DNA of 64,000 bases, from the NCBI RefSeq assembly GCF_028767125.1, contig NZ_JAKCWP010000003.1:493725-557724 (forward strand), given 5' to 3'. The position numbers were made by a program, and so were the translations under genes. Below the pieces are notes generated by a model. The model was not told the DNA's origin. It searched no databases and saw nothing but the letters and a program-made list of their open reading frames with translations. This document shows positions 27,578-38,231 of this stretch, piece after piece. The DNA comes from Chelativorans sp. YIM 93263. GTDB taxonomy: Bacteria > Pseudomonadota > Alphaproteobacteria > Rhizobiales > Rhizobiaceae. Position 1 is the stretch's first letter. Each line of letters opens with the position of its first letter.

Positions 27578-28096
27578 ATGGCAGGACGAAAGTACGGTAA
27601 CTACCCCATCCCGGTTAGCGATCTCGCCAGCGAGCTGATCGATCCGGTGCTGCGCCGACGTGCAGGGCTTTCGATCGATCTTGTTCAGTCTTGGAGCGAG
27701 ATTGTCGGCGAGCGGCTGGCCGGACGCACCCGCCCGGAAAAGGTCGCCTGGCCGCGGCGTGCAAGAGAGGACGATCCATTCGAGCCGGCAACTCTGGTCA
27801 TCGCGTGCGAGGGCCCAGCCGCCCTCCATGTCCAGCACGAGACATCGGAGATTATCGCTCGCGCCAATGCTTTCCTGGGATTTGGCGCGATCGGGCGGGT
27901 GAAGATCGTTCAGAAGCCCGTCTCCGGAACTGCGGTGAAGCCGCGCCCGCGTCCCCGCCCTTTGACGGCAGACGAGAAAAGCAAGCTCGCCGGCATGACC
28001 GCGGGGATAGAAGACGAGGGGCTGCGCGCAAGCCTCGAACGCCTCGGCGAGAGCGTTTTGTCTACGCGGCGCAAGACAGACCTCGCGAATTCGTGA
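27578..28096 (+). CDS. dciA: DUF721 / DciA-family protein
   Basis: A 172-residue protein with the DUF721 core (LIDPVLRRRAGLSIDLVQSW, then SEIVGERLAGRTRPEKVAWP and LVIACEGPAALHVQHETSEIIARAN). DciA proteins load or support the DnaB replicative helicase in bacteria that lack DnaC; that is family knowledge, not something seen here. The C-terminal tail is basic and proline-rich. The chosen ATG at 27578 gives the family start (MAGRKYGNYPIP); an upstream start at 27518 overlaps mutY. Confidence 0.8.
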   Translation: MAGRKYGNYPIPVSDLASELIDPVLRRRAGLSIDLVQSWSEIVGERLAGRTRPEKVAWPRRAREDDPFEPATLVIACEGPAALHVQHETSEIIARANAFLGFGAIGRVKIVQKPVSGTAVKPRPRPRPLTADEKSKLAGMTAGIEDEGLRASLERLGESVLSTRRKTDLANS

Positions 28097-28208
28097 GCGA
28101 TCTGCGTCAATTAGCGATTGGCGGAACGGGACACTTGCCTTTAATTACGTGCAAAAATGACGAACGCTCCCGTCGGGAGTAAAATCTGGGTCTAACTTGG
28201 TGATTCGC

Positions 28209-28907
28209 ATGATTGAACTGACGCGCAGGCGTATTCTCACTTCTCTCGTTGTCCTCATGGCCTTGCCGGTGCTGGCCTCCTGCAGCGATAACGGGCAGGC
28301 CAACGCCGACGACGCGCCGTCGAATGCCACGACCGCGGCGGTCGATGCACCCGCATCGTCTGGCACGGCCGACGTGGATGAGTTGATGGCGTCCGGAGCG
28401 CTGCCCGACAAGGCGCTTGGAGATGAGGATGCGCCCGTAACGATCATCGAATATGCATCCATGACCTGCGGCCATTGCGCCAATTTCCACAACAACACGT
28501 TCCCGGCGCTCGAGGAGGAGTACATCGACACGGGCAAGGTGCGCTTTATCATGCGTGAGTTCCCGTTCGACCCGCGGGCCGAGGCCGGCTTCATGCTTGC
28601 GCGCTGCGCGGACGACAAGTACTTCCCCATGGTCGATGTGCTTTTCGAGCAGCAGAGCAGATGGGCACGCGCTGAAAACGCCAGCGCCGAACTGCTACGC
28701 ATCGCGCGGCTCGCCGGTTTTACACAGGAGTCCTTCGAGGCATGCTTGACGGACCAGCAACTCCTGGATGATGTGAGGTCGGTGCGCGCACGCGCTGCGG
28801 AGAATTTTGGCGTGGAGGCGACGCCCACCTTCTTCATCAATGGGAAGAAGTATTCGGGAGCCATGTCGATTGCGCAGATGTCGGCGATTATCGATCCCCT
28901 GCTCTAA
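28209..28907 (+). CDS. DsbA-family thiol:disulfide interchange lipoprotein
   Basis: A 232-residue protein with a lipoprotein signal (LPVLASC, Cys at about residue 25), a low-complexity Ala/Asp linker to about residue 55, then a thioredoxin/DsbA-like domain. The active site is TCGHC (CxxC) and the cis-Pro loop is EATPTFFING. It probably oxidises or isomerises disulfides at the outer face of the inner membrane or in the periplasm. The start is the ATG at 28209; a GTG at 28200 is in frame. It lies 54 bp before smc, as in related genomes. Confidence 0.88.
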   Translation: MIELTRRRILTSLVVLMALPVLASCSDNGQANADDAPSNATTAAVDAPASSGTADVDELMASGALPDKALGDEDAPVTIIEYASMTCGHCANFHNNTFPALEEEYIDTGKVRFIMREFPFDPRAEAGFMLARCADDKYFPMVDVLFEQQSRWARAENASAELLRIARLAGFTQESFEACLTDQQLLDDVRSVRARAAENFGVEATPTFFINGKKYSGAMSIAQMSAIIDPLL

Positions 28908-28961
28908 CGCAGGCATCAGCCGTATCGGCAAGCACCGCGATGCGCGCCGGGGCGGACGCGC

Positions 28962-31900
28962 ATGAGGTTCACGAAGCTCCGCCTTCTTGGTTTTAAATCT
29001 TTTGTCGAGCCCGGCGAATTCATTATCGAGCCGGGCCTGACGGCCGTCGTGGGCCCCAATGGCTGCGGCAAGTCCAATCTTGTCGAAGCTCTGCGCTGGG
29101 TGATGGGCGAAAGCTCGTACAAGAACATGCGCGCCTCCGGCATGGACGATGTCATCTTCTCCGGCTCGGCGACGCGCCCGGCGCGCAACACGGCGGAAGT
29201 CACTCTCTTTCTGGACAATTCCGACCGCACCGCCCCGGCAGCCTTCAACGATCAGGACGAACTTCAGGTCTCCCGCCGCATCGAGCGCGAGGCGGGTTCG
29301 GTCTACCGCATCAACGGCAAGGAAGCGCGCGCCCGCGACGTGCAGCTTCTTTTCGCCGACCAGTCCACCGGCGCCCGCTCGCCCTCCATTGTGGGACAGG
29401 GGCGTATCGGCGAACTCATTCAGACCAAGCCGCAGGCCCGCCGGGCGCTTCTTGAAGAAGCGGCGGGCATCTCCGGCCTGCACACCAGGCGTCACGAGGC
29501 CGAGTTGCGCCTGCGCGGTGCGGAGCAGAACCTTGAACGGCTCGACGATGTGGTCGGCGAGTTGGAAAGCCAGATCGAAAGCCTGAAGCGCCAGGCGCGG
29601 CAGGCGAACCGCTTCAAGAAACTTTCCGCCGAGATCAGAAAAGCCGAGGCGATCCTGCTGCATCTCAACTGGTCACAGGCCAAGGAGCAGGAGGCAGAGG
29701 CGAAATCCGCCCTCGCCGCGGCCACGGCTGAGGTGGGCGAGCGGGCAAGCGCGCAAATGGAGGCGGCGAAGGAGCAGGCGATCGCGGCCAAGCGCCTGCC
29801 GGAATTGCGCGATGCCGAAGCCGCCGCCGCCGCCGCCCTGCAGCGCCTGACGCTGGCCCGCACCCAGGTGGAGGAGGAGGCGCGGCGCGTTCGCGACCGG
29901 GCGGCGGAACTGCAAAAGCGCATAGAGCAGTTCGACGCCGACATCGCTCGCGAAGAGCAGATGGTCAGCGATAACGCGCAGACGCTAAAGCGCCTCGATG
30001 AGGAAGAAGCCGGGCTGAAGCAAGCCGAGGCCGGCTCCGGTGAGCGCGAGGTGGAGATGCGCGCCACACTGGAAAAGGCCTCGACTGAGCTTTCCGGTCA
30101 CGAAGAGGCGCTGACTGCGCTGACGGCCAAAAAAGCTGAGGCTTCCGCGACCCGTTCGCAGGCCGAGCGCGCCACGCGCGAGAGCGCGGAGCGGCGCGAT
30201 CGCCTTGCCGGGCAACTGGAGAGCGCGGACCGCCAGCTGACCGAGCTGAACGAAAAAATTGGCGCCCTGCCAGACCCTGCGAAGAAGCAGGAAGAGCTTG
30301 AGCGGGCGACTGCTGCACAAGATGAGGCCGAGAAGGCGTCGGCGGAAGCTGAAGACGTGGTGGCCAAAGCACGCGCGGCGGAGAATGCAGCGCGCCAGCC
30401 CGTCAACGAAGCGCGCGCGGAGGTGCAGCGCATCGAGACGGAGGCCGCCACGCTTTCCAAGATCCTCAATGCCGGTGGCCATGACCGCTTCCCCGCCGTT
30501 CTTGAGCAGGTGCGTGTGGAGCGCGGTTTCGAAACGGCGTTGGGTGCGGCACTGGGGGAAGATCTGGACGTGCCGCTCGATGCCGAAGCCCCGGCGCATT
30601 GGAGCTCGATTGCGCCAGCGGGCGACGACCCAGCACTGCCTGAAGGCGCCAAGCCACTGGCGAAACAGGTCCGCGCGCCGGAACAACTGTCTCGACGGCT
30701 GGCACAGATTGGAGTGGTCGAACCGGAGGACGGGCCGCGCCTGCAAGCGCTTTTGCAACCCGGCCAGCGGCTTGTCACACGCGATGGCGCGCTATGGCGC
30801 TGGGATGGCTACATCGCCAGTGCCGACGCACCGACCGCGGCCGCTCAACGGCTTGCGCAGAAGAACCGCCTCGCCGAGCTCGAAAGCGAGGGAGCGGCGG
30901 CGCGCGAAAAGCTGCAAAACGCCGAAACGGCCCTCGCCGCTGCGGGCGAGGCCGTGAAGCAGGCGGTGGAAGGCGAGCGGCTCGCGCGCGAGCGCCTTCG
31001 CGAGGCCCAGCGAGGGGTAAGTGCGGCGCGGGATGCTCTTGCAAGCGCGGAGAAAGCATCCGGCGAACTTGCAAGCCGGCGCTCCGCGCTGGAGGATTCC
31101 CGACGCCGGCTGGCGGAGGACCACGAAGAAGCGCTGAAGGCAGTCGCCGGAGCTGAGGCCGCCTTCGCCGATGCGCCGGACCTTTCCGAGCTCCAGGCCG
31201 AGCTCGACCGAGCCAACACCGAGGTCTCGGCGGCGCGGGCGCGCGCATCAGAGGCTCGGGCCAATCATGACGGGCTGAAGCGCGAGGCCGAGGCCCGCCG
31301 CAAGCGCCTCGATGCGATTGCGGAGGAGCGCAAGAGCTGGACCGCACGCGCCGAGAACGCCGACAAGCAGATCGCCTCGCTTTCCGAGCGGCGCGCGGAT
31401 GCCGCCGGCGAGATGGAGAAGCTGGCGGATGCGCCGGACGAGATCGAGGCGCGCGGGCGCAAGCTTCTCTCGCAGATTTCCGAGGCCGAGGCCGCGCGCA
31501 AGGAAGCCGCCGACAAGCTGCAGGAAGCAGAAAATCGGCAAAAGGGGCTCGACCAGGCAGCTAGCGACGCCATCCAGGCTCTGGCCGGCGCGCGGGAAAA
31601 CCGCGTGCGCGCGGAAGAGCGGCAGACGGCAGCCGAGCAGCGGCGCAAGGAGGCCGAAGCACGCATCCAGCAGGCGCTCAACGTGCCACCGCATCTGGCG
31701 CTGCGCCATGCAGAGCTGGCGCCGGACGAGCCCTTGCCCAAGGCGGTCGATGTCGAGAAGCAACTGGAGCGGCTGAAGATCGAACGCGAGCGGCTGGGCG
31801 CGGTCAACCTTCGCGCAGAGGAGGAGCAGCAGGAGCTTTCCGGGCGGCTGGAAACGATTGTCGGTGAGCGCGAGGACGTGATCGAGGCGATCCGCAAGCT

Positions 31901-32420
31901 GCGCCAGGCGATCCAGAGCCTGAACCGGGAGGGACGCGAGCGGCTCTTAGCGGCATTCGAAGTGGTGAACGGTCAGTTCCAGCGCCTGTTCACGCATCTA
32001 TTCGGCGGCGGCACGGCGGAACTGCAGTTGGTCGAATCCGATGATCCGCTGGATGCGGGGCTGGAAATCCTCGCCCGGCCGCCCGGCAAGAAGCCGCAGA
32101 CCATGACGCTGCTTTCGGGCGGCGAACAGGCCCTGACGGCAATGGCGCTGATTTTCGCGGTGTTCCTGACCAATCCGGCGCCGATCTGCGTGCTCGACGA
32201 GATCGACGCGCCTCTGGACGACCACAATGTCGAGCGCTTTTGCAATCTCATGGACGAGATGGCCGCTTCGACAGAGACGCGCTTCGTCCTCATCACGCAC
32301 AATCCCATCACCATGGCGCGCATGAATCGTCTCTTCGGCGTAACCATGGGCGAGCAGGGCGTCAGCCAGCTCGTCTCCGTCGATCTCCAGACCGCCGAGC
32401 AGATGCGCGAGGCGAGCTAG
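28962..32420 (+). CDS. smc: Chromosome segregation ATPase SMC
   Basis: A 1152-residue SMC protein. Walker A GPNGCGKSN is near residue 30, long coiled coils run from about 170 to 500 and 660 to 990, a hinge (GGHDRFPAVLEQVRVERGFE region) lies near 505-650, and the C-terminal head has signature LLSGGEQALTAMAL and Walker B VLDEIDAPLDD. With ScpA and ScpB it compacts and helps to segregate the chromosome; the scp genes are not in the window. The coils are very rich in Ala, Glu and Arg and give long shadow frames on the other strand, which were ignored. Confidence 0.96.
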   Translation: MRFTKLRLLGFKSFVEPGEFIIEPGLTAVVGPNGCGKSNLVEALRWVMGESSYKNMRASGMDDVIFSGSATRPARNTAEVTLFLDNSDRTAPAAFNDQDELQVSRRIEREAGSVYRINGKEARARDVQLLFADQSTGARSPSIVGQGRIGELIQTKPQARRALLEEAAGISGLHTRRHEAELRLRGAEQNLERLDDVVGELESQIESLKRQARQANRFKKLSAEIRKAEAILLHLNWSQAKEQEAEAKSALAAATAEVGERASAQMEAAKEQAIAAKRLPELRDAEAAAAAALQRLTLARTQVEEEARRVRDRAAELQKRIEQFDADIAREEQMVSDNAQTLKRLDEEEAGLKQAEAGSGEREVEMRATLEKASTELSGHEEALTALTAKKAEASATRSQAERATRESAERRDRLAGQLESADRQLTELNEKIGALPDPAKKQEELERATAAQDEAEKASAEAEDVVAKARAAENAARQPVNEARAEVQRIETEAATLSKILNAGGHDRFPAVLEQVRVERGFETALGAALGEDLDVPLDAEAPAHWSSIAPAGDDPALPEGAKPLAKQVRAPEQLSRRLAQIGVVEPEDGPRLQALLQPGQRLVTRDGALWRWDGYIASADAPTAAAQRLAQKNRLAELESEGAAAREKLQNAETALAAAGEAVKQAVEGERLARERLREAQRGVSAARDALASAEKASGELASRRSALEDSRRRLAEDHEEALKAVAGAEAAFADAPDLSELQAELDRANTEVSAARARASEARANHDGLKREAEARRKRLDAIAEERKSWTARAENADKQIASLSERRADAAGEMEKLADAPDEIEARGRKLLSQISEAEAARKEAADKLQEAENRQKGLDQAASDAIQALAGARENRVRAEERQTAAEQRRKEAEARIQQALNVPPHLALRHAELAPDEPLPKAVDVEKQLERLKIERERLGAVNLRAEEEQQELSGRLETIVGEREDVIEAIRKLRQAIQSLNREGRERLLAAFEVVNGQFQRLFTHLFGGGTAELQLVESDDPLDAGLEILARPPGKKPQTMTLLSGGEQALTAMALIFAVFLTNPAPICVLDEIDAPLDDHNVERFCNLMDEMAASTETRFVLITHNPITMARMNRLFGVTMGEQGVSQLVSVDLQTAEQMREAS

Positions 32421-32484
32421 GGCCCTTTAACAGCCACGCTGCAAGCGCACGGATTCTGGCGCACTTGTTCAGCGATGGGTGAGA

Positions 32485-33078
32485 TCACATCGGTTTTGCT
32501 AGCAGACCTGTGGCCAAGCAACGGAAGGCCTCGACAGCTTTCGGAAAAATTTCCTCCGGCTCTTCGCTGGCCGCAATCCAGAGGGCTGCATTGAGCGCGG
32601 CCCCATTCAGAAGCCGGGCGGCGGCCTCCGCGTTGACCGGCTTCAGAATTCCTTTCACGATCAGCCGCTCTACTGTCTGCTTTGTCGCCTGCAGGCAACT
32701 GTTCTGGCTGGGCCATTGGGATGGATCTCCAAGGACCGCTGGTCCGTCGAGCAGCACGATACGCTGCACTTCGGGATTGAGCGCCATTTCGATGTAGGCC
32801 GCCCCCTCTGCAAGCAGCCCTTCCCACGGGTCGTCCGCCCGGGAACCGATCTCCTGCGCCCGCGACGCCATTTCAGCGTCGATCTGGTTGACGACTGCGG
32901 CCAGAAGCCCGCGCTTGTCCCCGAAGTTGTGGTAAAGCGCCCCTCGCGTCAGGCCGACTTCGGCGGTCAATTCGTCCATCGAGGCGGCAGCGTACCCCTT
33001 CTCGGCAAACGCCTTTCGCGCGGCCACGATCAGCTTTGCGCGGTTCTCCTCCATCATCTCGACGCGTCGCTTTGCCAT
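32485..33078 (-). CDS. TetR-family transcriptional repressor
   Basis: A 197-residue TetR regulator. The helix-turn-helix region reads AARKAFAEKGYAAASMDELT and VGLTRGALYHNFGDKRGLL, followed by a C-terminal ligand domain. The ATG at 33078 follows a TAGGAG site; an extension to 33123 would run into operator DNA. Three near-identical palindromes lie just upstream, in the space shared with the divergent ridA-like gene, which implies autoregulation and probable control of that gene. The ligand is unknown. Confidence 0.92.
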   Translation of the reverse strand: MAKRRVEMMEENRAKLIVAARKAFAEKGYAAASMDELTAEVGLTRGALYHNFGDKRGLLAAVVNQIDAEMASRAQEIGSRADDPWEGLLAEGAAYIEMALNPEVQRIVLLDGPAVLGDPSQWPSQNSCLQATKQTVERLIVKGILKPVNAEAAARLLNGAALNAALWIAASEEPEEIFPKAVEAFRCLATGLLAKPM

Positions 33079-33097
33079 CTCGCAACTCCTATGCTCA

Positions 33098-33163
33098 CAT
33101 ACGCTTCGTATATGGATTGACATACGCTGCGTATATCAGCTACTTCACATACATGGCGTATAT
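33098..33163. promoter_or_regulatory. Triple palindromic operator for the TetR regulator
   Basis: Three copies start at 33098 (CATACGCTTCGTATAT), 33121 (CATACGCTGCGTATAT) and 33148 (CATACATGGCGTATAT). Each is an inverted repeat around ATACG/CGTAT; the third is a weaker copy. Starts are 23 and 27 bp apart. A TTGACA hexamer on the plus strand (33117-33122) overlaps the second copy, so binding should block transcription. Confidence 0.75.
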
Positions 33164-33250
33164 AGAAATGTGCGGCAGCGTGTAAAGCGCCCGAAGCGTG
33201 GCGTTCCGCTCATCGAGTGCCATCCAGCAATGATGAAGAAGGATTGAAGA

Positions 33251-33649
33251 ATGACGCAGCGCGACGCAATTTTCCCTGCCGACAGGCATGCACTTTACGA
33301 GGCACACGGCTATTCAGCCGCGATCAGATCCGGCGATCTCCTTTTCGTCTCCGGGCAGGTTGGCAGCCATCCTGACGGTACTCCCGAACCTGACTTCGGG
33401 AGTCAGGTCCAACTGGCCTTCGACAATCTCCAGGCAACGCTGGAAGCAGCGGGCTGCAGTTTCGACGACATCGTCGATGTGACCACGTTCCACACGGATC
33501 CCGAAAACCAGTTCGAGACCATCATGGCCGTCAAGAACCGGATCTTCGGGAGCCCGCCCTATCCAAATTGGACCGCTGTCGGTGTGAACTGGCTCGCCGG
33601 GTTTGATTTCGAGATCAAGGTCATTGCCCGGATTCCTGAAGGGGCATAG
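33251..33649 (+). CDS. RidA/YjgF-family protein
   Basis: A 132-residue single-domain protein of the Rid superfamily. It has GDLLFVSGQVGSHPDGTP, a conserved central segment, and the C-terminal region PPYPNWTAVGVNWLAGFDFEIKVIARIP. In true RidA an Arg before the C-terminus (RxxVEI) handles 2-aminoacrylate; here the matching segment is FDFEIKVIA, so this is more likely a diverged Rid subfamily than housekeeping RidA. A GAAGGA site precedes the ATG. It is divergent from the TetR gene and is followed by a strong hairpin. Confidence 0.82.
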   Translation: MTQRDAIFPADRHALYEAHGYSAAIRSGDLLFVSGQVGSHPDGTPEPDFGSQVQLAFDNLQATLEAAGCSFDDIVDVTTFHTDPENQFETIMAVKNRIFGSPPYPNWTAVGVNWLAGFDFEIKVIARIPEGA

Positions 33650-34069
33650 CTTTCTTCCTGCCGGAGCGGTCCTGATCCAGGACACGCTCCGGTCAACAGT
33701 TTTGCTCATCGCGTGCTTTGCCGGACCACAGCGATATCAGCACCGCAAAGAGCGCAAGGCGGAGAACTAGAGAATGTTTGCCCGGCCATAATCATTGCCG
33801 CGCCTTCCGGACGACCAGCCGGAAGGCTATGATGTTCCGTGGTCCGTACGAGACAGCCTGAGGACAAATTCGGTCCGGGGAAAAGAGGATATCGCTCGTC
33901 GGCGTCGGCCTTATTCTCCTGAAAAAAGAGCGAAATCCGTAGGCTCGCGCAGGAAATACACCTATCCACAGGGCCTAAATCGATTTTCCTTAGCGATGCG
34001 GAAACGAGCCCTTGGAGTAGAGAACGTTTTTCGGCTATCGCCTTGTCAGCAGACTTGCTGGAGGATTGC
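33650..34069. other. 420-bp stretch without a supported gene
   Basis: It contains the hairpin after the Rid gene (33661-33692) and the leader of ppdK. Open frames on both strands (for example 33706-34077 minus) have atypical composition and no family resemblance. No riboswitch or promoter was recognised with confidence. Confidence 0.5.
33661..33692 (+). terminator. Hairpin terminator after the Rid gene
   Basis: CCGGAGCG (33661-33668) pairs with CGCTCCGG (33685-33692), and GTCCTG with CAGGAC inside, giving a 14-bp stem with a single bulged A and a three-base loop. It begins 12 bp after the stop. The following T-tract is weak (AGTTTTG), so termination efficiency is uncertain. Confidence 0.6.
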
Positions 34070-36742
34070 ATGACCAAATGGGTCTACTGTTTCGGTGATG
34101 GAAAAGCCGAGGGCCGCGCTTCCGACCGGAACCTTCTCGGTGGTAAGGGCGCAAATCTTGCCGAAATGTCCAATCTCGGCCTGCCGGTACCGCCGGGCTT
34201 TACGATCACCACCGAGGTCTGCACGCATTATTTTACCAATGGCCACACCTATCCTCCGGAACTGCGCGAGCAGGTGGGCGAGGCGCTGAAAGAGGTCGGA
34301 CGCGCGACGGGGCGGCGCTTCGGCGACCCGGCACGGCTGCTACTCGTCTCCGTGCGCTCCGGGGCACGGGCCTCCATGCCGGGCATGATGGACACTGTTC
34401 TCAATCTCGGCCTCAACGACGTGACGGTGGAGGCGCTTGCGGCCGAGTCCGGCGATCCGCGCTTCGCCTATGACAGCTATCGGCGCTTCATCCAGATGTA
34501 CAGCGACGTCGTGCTGGGCCTTGATCACGATCTTTTCGAGGAAATCCTGGCAGATGAAAAGGGACGACACGGCTATGATGTCGATACCGAGTTCTCGGCG
34601 GCGGATTGGAGGCGCGTGATCGCGCAATACAAGGAGCGGGTCGAGAGCGAGTTGGGGCATCACTTTCCGCAGGAGCCGGAAGAGCAGCTCTTGGGTGCCA
34701 TCGGTGCTGTTTTCTCGAGCTGGATGACCCCGCGTGCGGTCACCTACCGCCGGCTGCACGAAATCCCCGAAAGCTGGGGCACGGCAGTCAATGTCCAGGC
34801 CATGGTGTTCGGCAACATGGGGGACGACTCGGCTACCGGCGTTGCCTTCACGCGCAACCCCTCGACCGGCGAGAAGAGCCTTTATGGCGAGTTTCTCGTC
34901 AATGCGCAGGGTGAAGACGTGGTAGCGGGCATCAGAACGCCTCAGAACCTGACGGAAGCCGCGCGGCTGGAGGCCGGCTCCGACCAGCCCTCGCTGGAAA
35001 AGATCATGCCGGCGGCGTTCGCGTCTTTCGTGGAGATCGCAGACAAGCTGGAAAGCCATTACAGCGACATGCAGGACCTCGAGTTCACGATTGAACGGGG
35101 CAAGCTGTGGATGCTGCAGACCCGCTCGGGCAAGCGCACAACCAAGGCGGCGCTGAAGATCGCGGTAGATATGGCGAATGAAGGCCTGATCACGCGTGGC
35201 GAGGCCGTGTGCCGGATCGACCCGGCCTCGCTCGACCAGCTTCTTCACCCGACGATCGATCCGAATGCCAAGCGCGACATGTTCGCCACCGGCCTGCCAG
35301 CCTCCCCCGGGGCGGCGACGGGCGAGATCGTCTTCTCCTCGGACGAGGCGGAAGAGATGAAGGGGCGCGGGCACAAGGTGATCCTGGTGCGCGTGGAAAC
35401 GAGCCCCGAGGACATACATGGCATGCACGCGGCGGAAGGTATCCTGACCACGCGCGGCGGAATGACGAGCCATGCGGCGGTGGTCGCGCGCGGTATGGGC
35501 AAGCCCTGCGTCTCCGGTGCGGGCACGATCCAGGTCGACTATCGCGCGGGTACCATGTCGGCGCTGGGCCGGACTTTCGAACGCGGCGAAGTGATCACCA
35601 TCGACGGGTCAACAGGGCAGGTTCTCAACGGCGCGGTGCCGATGACGCAGCCGGCGTTCTCCGGCGATTTCTCCACCATCATGGAATGGGCGGACGAGTT
35701 GCGCCGCATGAAGGTGCGCGCCAACGCCGAAACACCCGCGGATGCGCGCACGGCACGCTCCTTCGGCGCGGAGGGAATCGGGCTCAGCCGCACTGAGCAC
35801 ATGTTCTTCGACGAGGAACGCATTGCCGCCATGCGCGAGATGATCCTGGCCGACACGTCGGAGGAGCGGCGGGCGGCACTTGCAAAACTGCTGCCGATGC
35901 AGCGGGCCGATTTCACCGAGCTCTTCGAGATCATGGCAGGGCTTCCGCTGACAATCCGCCTGCTCGACCCGCCGCTGCACGAATTCCTGCCCAAGACGGA
36001 GGAAGAGATCGCCGAAGTGGCTGCTGCGATGGGCGTGGAGGCGGAGCAGCTTCGCCAGCGAGCGGAAAGTCTGTATGAATTCAATCCAATGCTCGGCCAC
36101 CGCGGTTGCCGGCTAGCCATCACCTATCCGGAAATGGCGGAGATGCAGGCGCGCGCCATCTTCGAGGCGGCAATCGAGGCCGCGCAGAAAACCGGCGCGC
36201 CCGTGGTGCCGGAGATCATGGTGCCGCTGGTGGCTGTCGCATCCGAGTTTTCTTTCGTCAAAGCCATTATCGATGCTGCCGCGAAGGAAGCGATGAACGA
36301 GCGCGGCGTAGAAATCGAGTATCTCGTCGGCACAATGATTGAGTTGCCGCGCGCCGCGCTCAATGCGGGCGAGATCGCGAAGGAGGCGGAGTTCTTCTCC
36401 TTCGGCACCAACGATCTGACCCAAACGACATTCGGCATCTCGCGCGACGACGCATCGAGCTTTCTGGATGTCTACCGCCAGAAGGGCATCATCGAGCGGG
36501 ATCCGTTCGTCACACTGGACGAGGATGGCGTCGGCGTGCTCATCAGGCTTGCTTCGGATAACGGGCGGGCAGCGCGGGAGGCGATGAAGCTCGGCATTTG
36601 CGGCGAGCACGGCGGCGACCCGTCATCGATCGCATTCTGCGAGAGCGTCGGGCTCGACTATGTTTCGTGCTCGCCCTTCCGTGTGCCGATTGCCCGCCTG
36701 GCCGCCGCACAGGCAGCCTGCCGGGCTAGGCTTGACGGGTAG
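34070..36742 (+). CDS. ppdK: Pyruvate, phosphate dikinase
   Basis: An 890-residue enzyme interconverting pyruvate + ATP + phosphate and PEP + AMP + PPi. The N-terminal ATP-grasp domain has NLLGGKGANLAEMSNLGLPV and the phosphohistidine domain TRGGMTSHAAVVARGMG (His near residue 467). The C-terminal TIM barrel has GIGLSRTEHMF, EFFSFGTNDLTQ and GICGEHGGDPSSI with the catalytic Cys near residue 843. The length is the family norm. The ATG at 34070 has a strong GGAGG site; the frame extends nine codons further upstream without one. Confidence 0.96.
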   Translation: MTKWVYCFGDGKAEGRASDRNLLGGKGANLAEMSNLGLPVPPGFTITTEVCTHYFTNGHTYPPELREQVGEALKEVGRATGRRFGDPARLLLVSVRSGARASMPGMMDTVLNLGLNDVTVEALAAESGDPRFAYDSYRRFIQMYSDVVLGLDHDLFEEILADEKGRHGYDVDTEFSAADWRRVIAQYKERVESELGHHFPQEPEEQLLGAIGAVFSSWMTPRAVTYRRLHEIPESWGTAVNVQAMVFGNMGDDSATGVAFTRNPSTGEKSLYGEFLVNAQGEDVVAGIRTPQNLTEAARLEAGSDQPSLEKIMPAAFASFVEIADKLESHYSDMQDLEFTIERGKLWMLQTRSGKRTTKAALKIAVDMANEGLITRGEAVCRIDPASLDQLLHPTIDPNAKRDMFATGLPASPGAATGEIVFSSDEAEEMKGRGHKVILVRVETSPEDIHGMHAAEGILTTRGGMTSHAAVVARGMGKPCVSGAGTIQVDYRAGTMSALGRTFERGEVITIDGSTGQVLNGAVPMTQPAFSGDFSTIMEWADELRRMKVRANAETPADARTARSFGAEGIGLSRTEHMFFDEERIAAMREMILADTSEERRAALAKLLPMQRADFTELFEIMAGLPLTIRLLDPPLHEFLPKTEEEIAEVAAAMGVEAEQLRQRAESLYEFNPMLGHRGCRLAITYPEMAEMQARAIFEAAIEAAQKTGAPVVPEIMVPLVAVASEFSFVKAIIDAAAKEAMNERGVEIEYLVGTMIELPRAALNAGEIAKEAEFFSFGTNDLTQTTFGISRDDASSFLDVYRQKGIIERDPFVTLDEDGVGVLIRLASDNGRAAREAMKLGICGEHGGDPSSIAFCESVGLDYVSCSPFRVPIARLAAAQAACRARLDG

Positions 36743-36822
36743 AGGGAACCGCGTTCGCCACCGTCAACGGCGATGCTGATTGTGGCGAACTGTGAAATTT
36801 CGCGGGGGCATCCCACAGTCGT

Positions 36823-36843
36823 TCCTCGGACCTGACCCGAGGA
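36823..36843. repeat. Short dyad after ppdK
   Basis: TCCTCGG (36823-36829) and CCGAGGA (36837-36843) flank a seven-base loop in the 177-bp gap between convergent ppdK and ccrM. A second, longer dyad, GTTCGCCA (36753-36760) and TGGCGAAC (36783-36790), lies beside the ppdK stop. Either could end transcription; neither has a clear T-tract. Confidence 0.35.
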
Positions 36844-36919
36844 CCCACGCCTGAGTGGAACCAATTTCACCGACGTTTCCGAACGCCACCCGCGTGCCAT
36901 CTACTCTGAAGCAGTTGTT

Positions 36920-38053
<1,134 letters not shown>

Positions 38054-38094
38054 TTACACCCACCTCGAACAGAGTTGTTTAGTGTGCGTTATGG

Positions 38095-38110
38095 TTACCG
38101 AACTGGGTAA
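38095..38110. promoter_or_regulatory. Inverted repeat upstream of ccrM
   Basis: TTACC-GAACT-GGGTAA (38095-38110) lies 42 bp before ccrM, within its divergent promoter region. ccrM is a CtrA target in Caulobacter, where the box is TTAA-N7-TTAA. This site has only half-matches to that pattern, so CtrA binding is a guess. Confidence 0.25.
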
Positions 38111-38231
38111 ATAATCCGTAACGAGCAGAAACTCCCCTCCCCTCATTTTGGGTGCGCGGGTTGCAACCAATCGCACTTCGCGGGTATTGGCTTGCACCTT
38201 ACCCGTTCCCTTCAGCCAAGAGAGCCTTGCA

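Noticed and set aside
28695..32347. Many long open frames opposite smc
   Set aside because: They are shadows produced by the Ala/Glu/Arg-rich coiled coil at high GC; the smc frame has all the ATPase motifs.
33706..34077. 123-residue minus-strand open frame between the Rid gene and ppdK
   Set aside because: It covers the 3' hairpin and the ppdK ribosome site, with no domain-like pattern.
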